From: Eremomyces bilateralis CBS 781.70
Lineage: Eukaryota > Ascomycota > Dothideomycetes > Eremomycetales > Eremomycetaceae
NCBI RefSeq assembly: GCF_010015585.1
Contig: NW_022985070.1
Span: 1-64,000 of the forward strand
Direction of reading: 5' to 3'
DNA length: 64,000 nt
Below are positions 20,189 through 31,600 of this stretch, piece by piece. Both the position numbers and the translations under genes were made by a program. Each line of letters starts with the position of its first letter. The stretch's first letter is position 1. The notes under the pieces were generated by a model that did no database searches, had not been told where the DNA came from, and saw nothing but the letters and a program-made list of their open reading frames with translations.

Positions 20189-22051
20189 TGCGATTTTGCA
20201 AAGTTCGTGTAAGGACCGTGGGCGCAATTGCGCGTTTGAAAAAAGACTGATATGAAAATAGAACGGCTTGAGACTCGAAGAAATGCACAAGACACGGTTT
20301 ACAGAATGAAAGCGGCGGGATAGTAAAGATATAGAGCGGCATATCGTCAAGACACTGGTCAGCTCTGCCCTGTTGCTCGAGGGGCTAAAATTCCTATCTA
20401 ACAGGCATTCCGGAGGGCGCCATGAGAAAAACCGGTTAGATCCTAAAGACATCCTATTCCCTCCAATTGCGTTCTTGAGTTCACAACTCGCTACTGTGCT
20501 AGGTAGGTATGTGGTACGTACGTGGTTAGTTTAGGAACCAAAACCGTTCCCTTTTTTCAGCTGAGGGCCCGAGCCTGTTCACTGTATTGCCAGTGCTGCA
20601 GGGGAAAGAAATAATGCCTCAAATCAGAAGCGATTAACGCCGCCATGGTGTTGCCTTTGGCTGCATTGTGGCTTTTGTTGTTGGCTACGAGTACGGAAGT
20701 ACGGAGTAGTAGAATTGCCAAACCGCCAAAGCGGCACAGGCGCACAGGTAAGGCTGAACCATGATGGGTATAGCAGGGTTAGGAATTAGGACATGCCGAA
20801 CTGTTGAGGCTTTTCCAAGTTCAGAATTGGACGAAGAGGTGAAGCCGAAAGTTGGAAATTAAGATTCACGAGATGTCGAGAACCCGAGATCGTATCGTGC
20901 CGTGAAAGTACTGATGCTAAATCAAGGAGCCAACATGACCTGGACTTTGGGACTTTAGAAGTCCTCAATTGGCTCACACGATTTCCTGTCACCAACTCGC
21001 CATCCCCTGCTTCTTCAATCCCGCAACTAGCGTGATCTACACGTAATAAACTCTACTACGTATGTAGTATGGCATGATCATGGTTCAGGGTTCCAAAACT
21101 CCATGCCATTTGTAAGATGTCGATGCTCGGAGTTGTGTGTTGTGCCTTGTGCGAGAGTGCAGAAAACGAACATCGGGGTAATCGATATCCGAGTTGTCGC
21201 AACCCCGACGCCTCTTGAGTCTTGACAAGTTGACATGTTGGGTGAGGTCAATGCTCACTCGATTTCTTTCTCAAATCTCAATTTGATTCCACCAACAATT
21301 GCCCTATCATATTCTTTTGAACCAGCAACAACAGCTATCGTATGTACCAGCAAGTTGCATTATTTTGCCGCTGGGCTTGAGGCATTCCATGCGAAACCGC
21401 TTTTCTCCTTTTTTTGTTTCATGCCACCGAATTCCTTTATTAGAACAGTCCGATTGGTTGAAAAGTGGCGCCTGGCCAAACACAAGATATAGGGGTTCAC
21501 TCTTGCTGGCTGTAAAAAGCCATCCCTTACCATGATTTTACAACATTTTTGATCCCTGTCAATTTCATAATGGCGTACACTAAGAGCGTTGTGACTGCGG
21601 TTATCCTAATTGAGAAGCCGCTAAACCTAACTTAGTATATACTAGTATTATTCTCAATTCTGCTGTCGCCGCTGCCATGTCTTCGGAGGCACCTCTGCTA
21701 TCACTATGCGATTCTGCGAGAGCTCAGCCAGGCCTAGTTACTAGTAAGTAGCTAACTTAAGTTAACTAACTAACTTAGTTAGACAATAGATTTACTTACC
21801 TGCCATCTCAACAGGCCAGTTATGAAATGCTTCAAAATACTGCCGGCAGAGGTTAAAATTAGGACCGCATATCGTGCATTGCCAGAACATTTGCCTCGGA
21901 GCTCCGCTTTGAAGACTCTGGTGTATTTTCCACCTGCAGAACCAACAAGCCGTTCGAATCGGCCGTTCTGGCTTGACAATCTGGTGTGTTCCTGGCGTAA
22001 TAACAACGGCGTTCGGGAATACGGTGTTGTCATTTATATAAGGACCTCTAG
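20189..22051. other. Intergenic region between the LysM gene and the chitinase relic
   Basis: No intact gene. The half near 20189 is the LysM promoter. At 21620-21785 the sequence is rich in TAAC/GTTA words, with a perfect 12-bp palindrome taacttaagtta at 21753-21764 and further taactaacttagtta copies. Open frames at 21822-22286 lack family resemblance, although the missing 5' part of the chitinase should lie here. The absence of a recognisable signal peptide or chitin-binding domain suggests the 5' end was lost or has decayed. Confidence 0.5.
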
Positions 22052-24781
22052 CCCTCTCCTACCTGCGGGAAAGACTCAGGAACTGCTTCAGGCGGTCGGC
22101 GTATCGCCTACTATCAAGGCTGGAATACTCGGGAGAGGGCTTGTGATAAGGTCTATCCTCACCAAATTAATACGCGAGGTCTCACCCATCTTTTCTTCGC
22201 TTTCGTCTTCTTTCATCCAACTACTTTCCAGCTGTTGCCTATGCATCAGGACGATATTCCTCTTTATGGTCAGTTTACTGCTTTGAATCGGAATGGCCTG
22301 CAGACTTGGGTTGCAGTTGGAGGAGTAAGGATATCAGATTTATTCTCTCTAAAATTATACCGCTAACAAATGTTTAGTGGTCATTCAATGATCCAGGCTC
22401 AACACATACTGCGTTCAGCGATATGGTATCCTCTGCAGCGAACCGGGCTGCCTTTATTACGTCTGTTATCACATTTATGGAGACTTATGGCTTCCAAGGC
22501 GCGGATCTTGACTGGGAATATCCCTCAGATAACGACCGTGGCGGACAACCGGCTGATGCGGATAACCTGGTCCTTTTAGTGAAGGAGATGAAAACAGCCT
22601 TTGCTGGGAGGTTTGGCCTTAGCCTTACCCTTGCACCAGACTACTGGTATCTTCGAGGCTTTAAGCCAGCCGAAATGCAGGGTTACGTCGATTTTATGGG
22701 GTTTATGGCCTACGACTTGCACGGCCCTTGGTACGTCCTACTACTACATTTTAATTCGGCTCTATGCTAACTACACCTTTAGGGATACTGATGTAGAGAC
22801 TTTGGGTTCTAAAGTCTGTCCACAGACCGATATCACTGAGATGGATAGAAACATGAAGCCCCTCTGGTTCGATGGCGTTGACCCTAGCAAGATAGTTATG
22901 GGCATTGCTTACTACGGTCAGTCGTATAAGCTTTCGGATCCTTCCTGTGGTACCATGGGTTGCCCCTTCCAGCCTGGCCTCGGTGGCAGCCCTGGATCTT
23001 GCACTAACTTTCCCGGCGTCTTATCAAACCGCGAAATCCAGTCGATTCTTTCAGCATCGCAAGGTAGTATCACGCCGACCTTAAATGAAACAGCAATGGT
23101 CAAATACTTCACTTACGACGGTGATAGTTGGGTCGGCTACGATGACGTGGATACCTTTATACTAAAGGAGCAGTTCGCAAATGATCGTTGCCTTGGTGGA
23201 ATCATGATCTAGTCTATCGACTTTGACCCTGAGACAGGCGGGGGTGGCGCGGCCAATCCCTATCGGTCGCCGGATATGGCTACGGTTATTCCACTTCCTC
23301 ATACGACAGTCCCTGCTGGCGCTACTTTAACCGTTGACTCCGGGGTATCAACAGACGTTATCAGTCTTTCATACGATGGAAACCAGAACATACCGCAAGG
23401 TCCAGGTTCTAATACCTGTCAGCGTTGCAGTTTCTTCCGCCTTATCACTTCTACATGCTGTGGCGATGGAGGCAGTATCGGGAACCCCATTGAATTGCCA
23501 GCGAATATTCCGATCCCACTCGATATTATCCTACCGGCAGGATTCGTGCCAAACCAGCCATTCGTTGCTACAGACGGGAGCACAGCCACTGCAGGGTCTC
23601 CACTACCAAGGGAACTTACGATTCCAAAAGGGACGGTGTTCTCTTCTCCATTTATCATCCCTCCGGGACAACCATTACGAGAAGGAGAAGATGACGATAC
23701 GGGAGATGATGCAATCTTATGGATCGACCCCGCGATCTGGGATGATCCAAATCCTACGGCCAGCTGCTACCCACCCTGCACTCTCGTGTTACCTCCGTGG
23801 ACCAAAGTGACGAGCACAGTCGACTATCCCCGCATTACATGGACTGAAGGTCAACTGACAACGGTGCTTACAGTACCTCCGATTACGATCAGTGAATGGC
23901 AGCTTGAAACGGTCGTTGTGGGTAATCAACCCTCTTCATCGAGCAGTGGAACGGGATTCCCACCAATTATCTTCCCGATCATCACGCCAATATTGAGCGC
24001 AACCACGACATGGCCACCAGTGACCACAATTCTCTCTGGGCATGTAACGACTATTACAAACCCTCCTGTACCTCCCCGTCCCGCCCCGCCAGGACCTCCG
24101 CCTCACCCTCCGCCGGCCCCAGGACCATGGCCGCCACCGATTAGGATTTCCATTGGTCCTTCGGGACCTATTGTGCGGCCATGTGCATTCCCCGCAAATG
24201 GTTGCCCTGGTAAGGTCGATCCGGGTCAAGTGCAACCACCGGGTCTGGAACCGACACTCAAACCAGTTAAGAAGCTTTCAGGGAGGCCGCCGACTGGCAA
24301 CCCGAGTGATCCAAATAGAAACGAGGATGAAGATCCAGATAACGAGGGCTTTACACCGGTTCCCGAAGACCCGGGCTCGGGGGGCCCTACTGTACCTCCG
24401 CCAAACACGCCGAATCCATCTACAAACACTGTAAATTGTTACAATCGGGGGCAGTGGACGAGAAGGTCTGCTCTGATTGACGGCATAGCGTACTTCTGTG
24501 ATCGATTCCTCGGTTATGGCATTCTTCCCGAGGGCAAATTCGTTGAGGAAAACATTCTCATGGGTTTTAGCGGGAACGACATTTTCGATGTCGTCGTCAC
24601 TTTCTCAGTCGAGGTTAAGTCAGGCTGTCAGTGGGTGTACGATGTTATTGACTGTCGAAAGTATCTCGAGGTTGCGGTGGACAGTTGTGACTGCGACGGG
24701 ACGAAGCACAAACAGGGCGGAGTTGTTGAGAATAACTGCTTGAAGTGGAGGCTTGATCCAACGGGGTACAACTTAGGGTAG
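22052..24781 (+). pseudogene. GH18 chitinase, killer-toxin-type subgroup, 5'-truncated with an internal stop
   Basis: Exons can be followed at 22052-22324, 22378-22730 and 22783-24781, with perfect frame closure. Upstream of 22052 there is a TAG that may be a splice acceptor, but no start exon is recognisable. GH18 barrel: RRIAYYQGWNTRERACDKVY, GLTHLFFAFVFF, VAVGGWSFNDPGSTHTAF, catalytic GADLDWEYP (the Glu is the proton donor), PDYWYLRGF, FMGFMAYDLHGPW and CLGGIMI. At 23210-23212 a TAG replaces the Trp of the near-invariant IMIWSIDFD. The downstream 520 codons, a Pro-rich linker plus a Cys-containing C-terminal domain (CYNRGQWTRRSALIDG to LDPTGYNLG), remain open. Chitinases of this subgroup act on fungal-wall chitin outside the cell and often neighbour LysM genes. 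The single stop may be a recent null allele or an assembly error. Confidence 0.85.
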
Positions 24782-25328
24782 TTTCACTAGGGGATGTCGA
24801 TCGCACCATCCGTGCTGAAGTCTCTCAAAGAAGAGGTAGATAGAATAATCAAGGCGTCCAGCAGTTTTCATTTGATTTTCTGTGAGGATTTCCAAAGAGC
24901 CGGGGCGAAACGGTTTCTATTAAACTCTGTACCGGCGGTACTTGTCTTGTGCCGGAACATAGAACTACAAACAGTTTACATACATTTGGATATTGGCGGG
25001 GATGTATCACTTAGGATCTAATAGCGGAACAGTATATCATCGGACGAGACGGTTCTCCTTAGCAGAGGTTCCTCTAAGTGCGATATAGTACCTAAACCGA
25101 AGCTGAAATCCCAATCTCTACAAAGGTTCTGAAAACATAACCCGCTCGATTCGTATGACATTCCAGGCTCTCATTCGCACCAACCTCCCCTTCCCTTCCT
25201 CGGACGCTCGCATTCAAAATTCAACGAACCTTATTCTTCATGGCAGCTTCCCACTCTCTGCCCACAAAAATGACGTATTCGTAACGGAACTATTGAAGAA
25301 GTAGAGTCGGAGAGGCGGGCAGTGTCGA
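24782..25328. other. Convergent 3' region
   Basis: 547 bases between the chitinase-type gene and the minus-strand companion gene. No credible frame. Confidence 0.45.
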
Positions 25329-26100
25329 TTAAAGCGGCGGCGGCATGCCCAGCGAGCCGAATCCGGGACTGGGTGTTCTACGTGTTAGTCTCTCTTTAGG
25401 CGGTCTCCTGCTGAGATGAGAGGCTATTTCTGCTTGATCTTCCCATATCTTTAGGACCGATTCGGGCCCTTCGTCTCTAAAGATACAAAACCATCCCCGG
25501 CCTAATGGGGCATGTTTATAGAATCGAGTATCTGGAGGGAGTGGTTCCGAGTGATTAGACAGCACGCTCTCTGCTCGGAAGATCTCGTCCTTCAAGGCTT
25601 TTATGTACGGATGGACCGCAAGGATATAATCGCCAACGGTCACGCAAACCGCCTTTAGGGTTACCAGTCACTATGAGCGGTGCGGGGGAATTGTACCGGC
25701 CTCCGCACTCGCAGGGAAGCTCGTTACCGCTCTCGTCTTTATAGTCACAGTCGCAGTTAGGCAGCATATACTCGTACAACTGGTATAGGAGATCTATATC
25801 CACTTTGACGGACGAGATCGGGGGATAATGCATCGAAGTAGCTGCTATCGGGTGGAAACTGCCGTCTTGGTTCATAAACGGTCGGGCTGTAGAGTTGGCA
25901 TCGCATGGATCGTCTAGGATAAGGATGTCCTGAAGCTCATCAAACATAGACCATCGGATTCCATATTGTTTGATTCTGTCAGGGTGGGAGATACCCGCCC
26001 TAACCAGCTCCCTATCATGGCCATTGGAATACCATTCCCAGTCCTTAAGGGGGGCTTCGTTCTGGGATTCCCACCTTCTGTCGCCATGACTTGCTGTGAG
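25329..26100 (-). pseudogene. Frameshifted fungal protein of unknown function beside the chitinase
   Basis: From about 26085 the minus strand reads APLKDWEWYSNGHDRELVRA, then GIRWSMFDELQDILILDDP, ANSTARPF and YPPISSVKVDIDLLYQLYEY. Near 25650 (NPKGG) the frame is lost, and one base away it resumes as VTVGDYILAVHPYIKALKDE and LGRGWFCIFRDEGPESVLKI, with a TAA at 25329-25331. No intron with credible sites bridges the two frames, so a one-base frameshift is the simplest reading. No named domain is recognised. From memory, proteins with a similar layout occur beside subgroup-C chitinase genes in other Pezizomycotina; this is not checked. The 5' end is unclear: a possible intron starts with GTGAGCTACGG near 26170. 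Confidence 0.55.
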
Positions 26101-27287
26101 CGAGGGGGTTCGTGAGGATTTTTCTTGCGAATATTAGATTGTATATTCCGAATAAGAGCCGTAGCTCACGTCGTGCTCCTAGGAGCTCCGTTAACGTATT
26201 TGATGAGGTTGTGACGGGAATTGGTTCTGATGGAAATCAGTGGACCGTGCAAGTTAACAACCGAACTGAAAACTCTGATCTACCGTATTCGGCAATTTGA
26301 CTCTACTCCTCATTCATTATCCTGCTTCATTGAATTCTTCTTTGTATTCATCGCCATTTGTCGGTACTATGGGCTTGGAGAAGTGCAACCTTCAGCTCAA
26401 CCCTATTACTCTGTGCTGCACCTTGCAAACGCTACTGGTCATCGGTCTCGCGGCCAAGCCTTGGCCCTTGGGTAACGATTCGTAAGCAGTGGTCACGAAG
26501 TCGAAGTTCCGATATTAACCTCCGAACAGAATCCAGTTGCCGTCCCTCTCCTGATCAAGCTTGATTTGAGTTGATCAGGGTTGTATTAGGATGACAAACG
26601 TTGCATTCGACGGTTGCAGTTGTAAACCCTTGGTGTAAACGACTAAGCGGTCTGAAGTTGTTCTCCATTCACTGACTAATTACCGACAAGCCCGATGATC
26701 GGATATAAGGATACAAAAACGAGAAAGACTCTTGGCCTCAACCCGAAAACAAACTTTATGTTCCCAGAATGTTTGCTGGATCGGGGTGAGCCCCCCGTGC
26801 CCAGCCACATTTGCCGGAAATATGATTGTCTTTGCCACTCACATCTTCATCGTCGTGCATCTTAGAACCCATACTGAATCATTTAATACCCGCAGGAATA
26901 GCCTCTACAACCTCCCTTAGGTATTGCCGATCGAGTGAACAGGCTTTCAGAACAGCGTGTGGACGATTTGTCATTGACCTAAGGTAGCTTCCGTAGTTTT
27001 CCAGTCCCTATTTGCGGCTTTCTAGAATCGGAAGGATGAAAGATAGCCTTTCTATTTCTTGCCATCTTTGCTTTCAAATCCAGTCGTTCTTTCGTTCTGT
27101 GCTTGTTGAATTTCCCAATTAAGTCGAAATGAAAGCTAGGTGGGAACATCGGTATATAAAGATGTTAGTTTTGTATCAGCCAAGATGTAAAAAAGGCATT
27201 ATCAACTCGTATGCTTCCTTCCTCTTGCAAGATCTATTGTGAACACCATTTGTCCTTCTGAGAATATTGGAAAGTCCATCATCTCCC
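26101..27287. other. Intergenic region and promoter of the dehydrogenase gene
   Basis: No recognised gene. One speculative item: an ATG at 26369 opens 38 codons with a hydrophobic core (TLQTLLVIGLAA), followed by a good GTAAGC donor and a 51-nt intron-like stretch ending at CAG. Splicing would give a 46-residue peptide. The last 150 bases are the dehydrogenase promoter and leader. Confidence 0.35.
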
Positions 27288-28223
27288 ATGGCAAAAGATC
27301 AATACCTCGCTGGAAAGCTTGCGCTAGTCACTGGTGCCAGTAAAGCTAATGGCATTGGCGCCGCGGTTGCGTACCTTTTGGCTGAGCATGGTGCAGATGT
27401 AAGATATATATTCCCATCAATGAAGCATTGCTTGCATATAACCAACTAACTTCTGAACAGGTTGCCATAACCTACAATAAAAATGCCACCGCCGCAGAGG
27501 AGACAACCAGCCGGATCAGAAAGCTAGGCGCCAAGGCTGTAAGTCCCCATCGAATCCAATCCTATGCTTATAATTGACACGATATCAGGTTGCTATACAA
27601 GCCAACCAATCATCTGAAAGTTATGGCGAAGCCTTAATCAACCTGGTGCTCAAGACGTTTGATACTACTACGATCGACATCATCGTCAACAACGCGGTGT
27701 GTTCCATTCAGTCTTGCCCAAGTGGCCTCTAAGCTGAACTCGCCTGTAGGGCACCAGTATACCTTCCGCCGGAATCGAGCAGACGCCTATATCAGACTTT
27801 GACGCCCACTTTCTCACCAACGTCCGTGGACCCTGGCTGCTCATCCAAGCCGCGATCCCCCACCTCCCGTCCCCTGGCGGCCGCATCGTCAACGTCGGCT
27901 CCATCCTCTCTAAGAACGGCAGCATGTACCTGCAGCTCTATTCCGGCTCCAAGGCAGCGTTGGCGACTCTTAGCCTTGCGTGGGCGGAGGAGCTGGGTCC
28001 GAAGGGGATCACGGTCAATACGGTATCACCGGGACCGATCGGTACGGATCTGGCTGCGGAGGAGGGTCATCCGTTGATGCAGAAGTTTCGATGGGAGCAG
28101 TATATCAAGAGGAGCGGGGAGACGGAGGAGGTGGCTGCTGCGATTGGGTTTTTAGCGAGTCCGCAAGCGTCGTTCATTACGGGGCAGAACCTTATGGTTG
28201 ATGGAGGGTTGATTTATCAATAA
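27288..28223 (+). CDS. Short-chain dehydrogenase/reductase (SDR, classical type)
   Basis: Four exons: 27288-27398, 27461-27538, 27589-27696 and 27750-28223, 256 residues. All introns are phase 0 with GT...AG ends. Rossmann motif TGASKANGIG (15-24), a TGxxxGxG variant with extra residues. VNNAG (N97-N98-A-G100). Catalytic YSGSK (Tyr163, Lys167) with the Ser in VGSILS (about 150-153). PGPIGTDL after the active site and FITGQNLMVDGGLIY at the C-terminus are standard for 3-oxoacyl-ACP-reductase-like SDRs. It uses NAD(P)H to reduce or oxidise a small carbonyl or alcohol; the substrate is unknown. It is 400 bp from the 3' end of FAS1, but nothing links it functionally to fatty acid synthesis. The first in-frame ATG is at 27288. 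Confidence 0.9.
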
Positions 28224-28621
28224 GCACTCATGTTGTTGTATGGCTAGTTGCAAATGCAGTATGGAGTCTTGTCTTACCAATTTCATGACCTGACTCGCTA
28301 GGCTACTAGTCTCTTACCTTCTCAGAATACAATACCTCGAAACCACCCAGCGAAACGATCCAAGACAGGCGCAGTCTAAAGACCAACGGGGTTATGCTGT
28401 TCTACTTAGCAACACGCTCCCGAACAATGACTTCACAATAACAGTTCCGTAGAGCAAGCCCCTGAATGTCGAAAAGACGCCATGAGCCGGTACTACGACC
28501 ATTCTAAGACGCTCAATAATTACAACTACATGAGGTATTGAAACAAACAGGATCTAACACGGATCCAGCCAACTGAACGCCACCCCCGATCTAGACACTC
28601 GAAATCCAACAACATCCCTCC
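28224..28621. other. Convergent 3' regions of the dehydrogenase and FAS1 genes
   Basis: 398 bases; no other feature seen. Confidence 0.5.
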
Positions 28622-31600
28622 TCACGCCGCCGGCGCGGCCTTCCCCACGCCGTCCACCACGCCATCTCCCTGATACTTCTCCCAATTCGCCAAAATATTC
28701 CCAATCTTCGGCGAGCTCGTCAACTTATACACCTCCTCGAAATACTCCTTCGTCAACTCGAACGGCTTCGCGGTGACGTTCGGGATGTATTTCCCGATCA
28801 GCTTGCTCGGATCGATGCTGGTCTTGTTGATTTTCTTCAGCAGGAACGAGCGGAACGGCTTGACGCCCGACCGCAGGAAAGTGCTGTGGAACGGCACATC
28901 GATGCCCTTGAGCGGGATGGTGGCGAAGCCACGCTGCAGATCGAGCGGACCGGCGGCGGCTTTGGCGCGGGTAGTGGCGGCGCACTCGGTGATGATCTGG
29001 AGGAGATGGTCGCGCACGTCGTCGAGGGAGAGCTGCTGGGTGAGGGACTGGATGTCGATCTGCTGCTGCTTGAGGTAGTTGAGGACGTTGGTGAGGCAGT
29101 CGAGGGCGCGGAGATCGCCGGCGGCGACGTATTGCATGTTGGCGATGTTGTAGTTGACGATCTCGAGGAGCCAGCCAGTGCTCTGCGCGATGTTCTCGAC
29201 CACGAATTGCAGTGCCGCTTCGTTGAACGTCTTGCTGATCCGCGACGGGTTGATGGCGCACATGCTGTAGTTCGAGCGGCCGGCCGCGTCCCGCTCTACG
29301 GCGACCTGCATGGTGAGGCCGCGATAGAAGACGACGGAGACGAGCGACTCGATTGGCATGACTTCGGCGAGCGCCGCGAGCGCGGAGTACTCGCCGAGAG
29401 AGTGGCCGGCAAACGAACTATCGCGTTGGACGAGGCCCTTGGCACGCATATCTTCGAAGGAGGCCTTCTCCATAAGGGTCAAGGCCGGCTGAGTGAACTG
29501 CGTGGCGGACAAGAGCCCGTTCGGAGAGCGGTAGGTGTACGAGGTGGTATCCTCGGTGATCTCCTTGAAGATCTTCTCGGTCTTGACGGTGCCATCGGCC
29601 TGGACGGTCTCGAACGTCATGGACATGTAGTTCTGACGAATTGCCTTTCCGCGCGGGCCACCGAAATGAATCGTGAGTTCCTTCGGGTTATTCTTGACGA
29701 TGTTCGTGATCGCGAAGCCTGCCAAACGGTTAGCAAATTCCGACAAAGCAATCAATGCAGTCACATACCATAATTATCCATAAAATGCTTATCCGCCCGA
29801 TCCCACACCTCCCGTGCCACCTCACTCGCCTCATACAAATCCATCCCCATCCCCTGCTCCTGGCTCCCTTGCCCCGTAAACACATACGCACTCACTGGCT
29901 GCTCCACTTCCGCCTCGCCCAACAACACCTTCTCCTCTGTTTCCGCGCTCGCCGCCTCCACTTTGATGATCTTCCGCCCGCGCACCATCCCCACGTGCGT
30001 CAGCTTCACGTCGATCAGGTCGTCTGGCAACACCATCCCCACCAGGTTCGCGTGGAAGCTTCGCACGCGACCAATGTGGTTCTCCGCCGCCCACGTCTCG
30101 ACGAGCGAGCGCACTGCCGCGCTGCTGTACATCCCATGCGTGATCGTCCCGGGAAGGTTCGCGTACGACGCGAACACGCGGGACACGTGGATCGGGTTAT
30201 AATCGCCCGACACGCGCGCGTAGGTCTCGTTGCTGGCGGGCGCCTTGAGTACGAGCGGGGTCTTGCGGTTGAGGGGAATGGCGTTCTCGAAGTGCACGGG
30301 CTGGTCGAGGGCGCTGCCAGAGCGGGTGAGGTAGTCGAGGACGGGGTTGCCACGCGAGGCGCCGGCTTCGTACTCGACGGAGGCGATCTGGATGACTTCC
30401 TTCGTGGGCAGCTCGAGGAGGACTTCGCCGAGGGTCTGCACGGAGGAGAAGACGGATTGATTCTGGTAGCGGACGAGGCTCTGTAGGCGGAAGGTGAGGG
30501 TTTGGTTGAGGAGATCGATGTCATCGCGCTCCATGCGGAACCATTCCTTGCTGCGAAGGACCGCGATGTCCTTGCTCGTCGCGAGCGTCAGCTTCATCGG
30601 CGTCTCCGTCTTCCGCTGGAACGTGTTCTCGAAATCCGTATAGACTCCACGATACAGGAACTGCGACGTCACCTCCATCACCGGTTCCCCGTCGCGCGTG
30701 ATCGTCCCGCACACTTCGACCATCTTCCCGGAGTCCTGGTTGATCACCGCGTTCACCTGCGCCGTAGTATCCAGCACGTCGCCCTTCTTCAGCGGCTCCG
30801 CGCCGGGGATCATGCGGAACCCGTTGCTCAGGTGCACGAGCTTCAGCAGATCGCCGTCGATCGCGCGCGGGAAGATCGGCTTCGTGATGGCTTTCCAGCC
30901 CACGACGATCGCGAAGTCCATTGGCGCGAACACTTCTTTTCCGTGCCGCTCGACGAACGCCTCCTGCGTGTTGCCGACCGCGTGCACGAAGTCGTTGATT
31001 GCCTCGGTGGTGACGACCGCGCGCCCGCCGTCGAACTTGCTGGTGACGGGTGTCTCGAAGGGGCAGGGGTCGGCGCCGAACCACACGCGGTAGTAGAACT
31101 CCTTGATGCGGTCGTTGCGCGCCTGCATGACCTCGCGGATCGGCGCGTAGCCAGTCTCCGGATGGTAGGTGAAGCGCAGGGGGAGGCGGACGGGGGCCTT
31201 CTCGACGGTGCGGTGCTCGATCAGGTCGACTTTGATCTCGTTGGCCGAGGTCATGGAGATGTCGACAGTTTGCGTGGTCTTGGAGCCGCCGTTGTAGGGC
31301 TCGAAGATGGAGATGACGGTCGTCGCCGGGGTGTTGGGGTTGGTAATTTCCACGGTCATGCCCTTGGTGGGAGCAAAGATGCGGCGCATGGGGTTGGTTT
31401 GGAAACGTTGGCCTTGCACGAAGACGTCGGCGGTGAAGAATGCGTGGCGCCAGGAGTACGTGGTGCCGGCAAGTAGCTGCATCCAGTCGTCGACATTTGG
31501 CAGCGTTGCGTTGGGCGCATCCGACAGACGGTAGGTGAGCTTGTTCTCTAGCTCGGTGACGTCTAGCCCTTCCACGTCGATCTCATCCGACACGCCGAGG

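Noticed and set aside
23210-23212. Programmed stop-codon readthrough in the chitinase
   Set aside because: The context (atc TAG tct) lacks known readthrough-promoting sequence such as a CTA or CAATTA following the stop, and the 5' end of the gene is missing too; inactivation is simpler.
29755-31476. Further long + strand frames of 243 to 324 codons
   Set aside because: Antisense to FAS1 for the same reason; no family resemblance.
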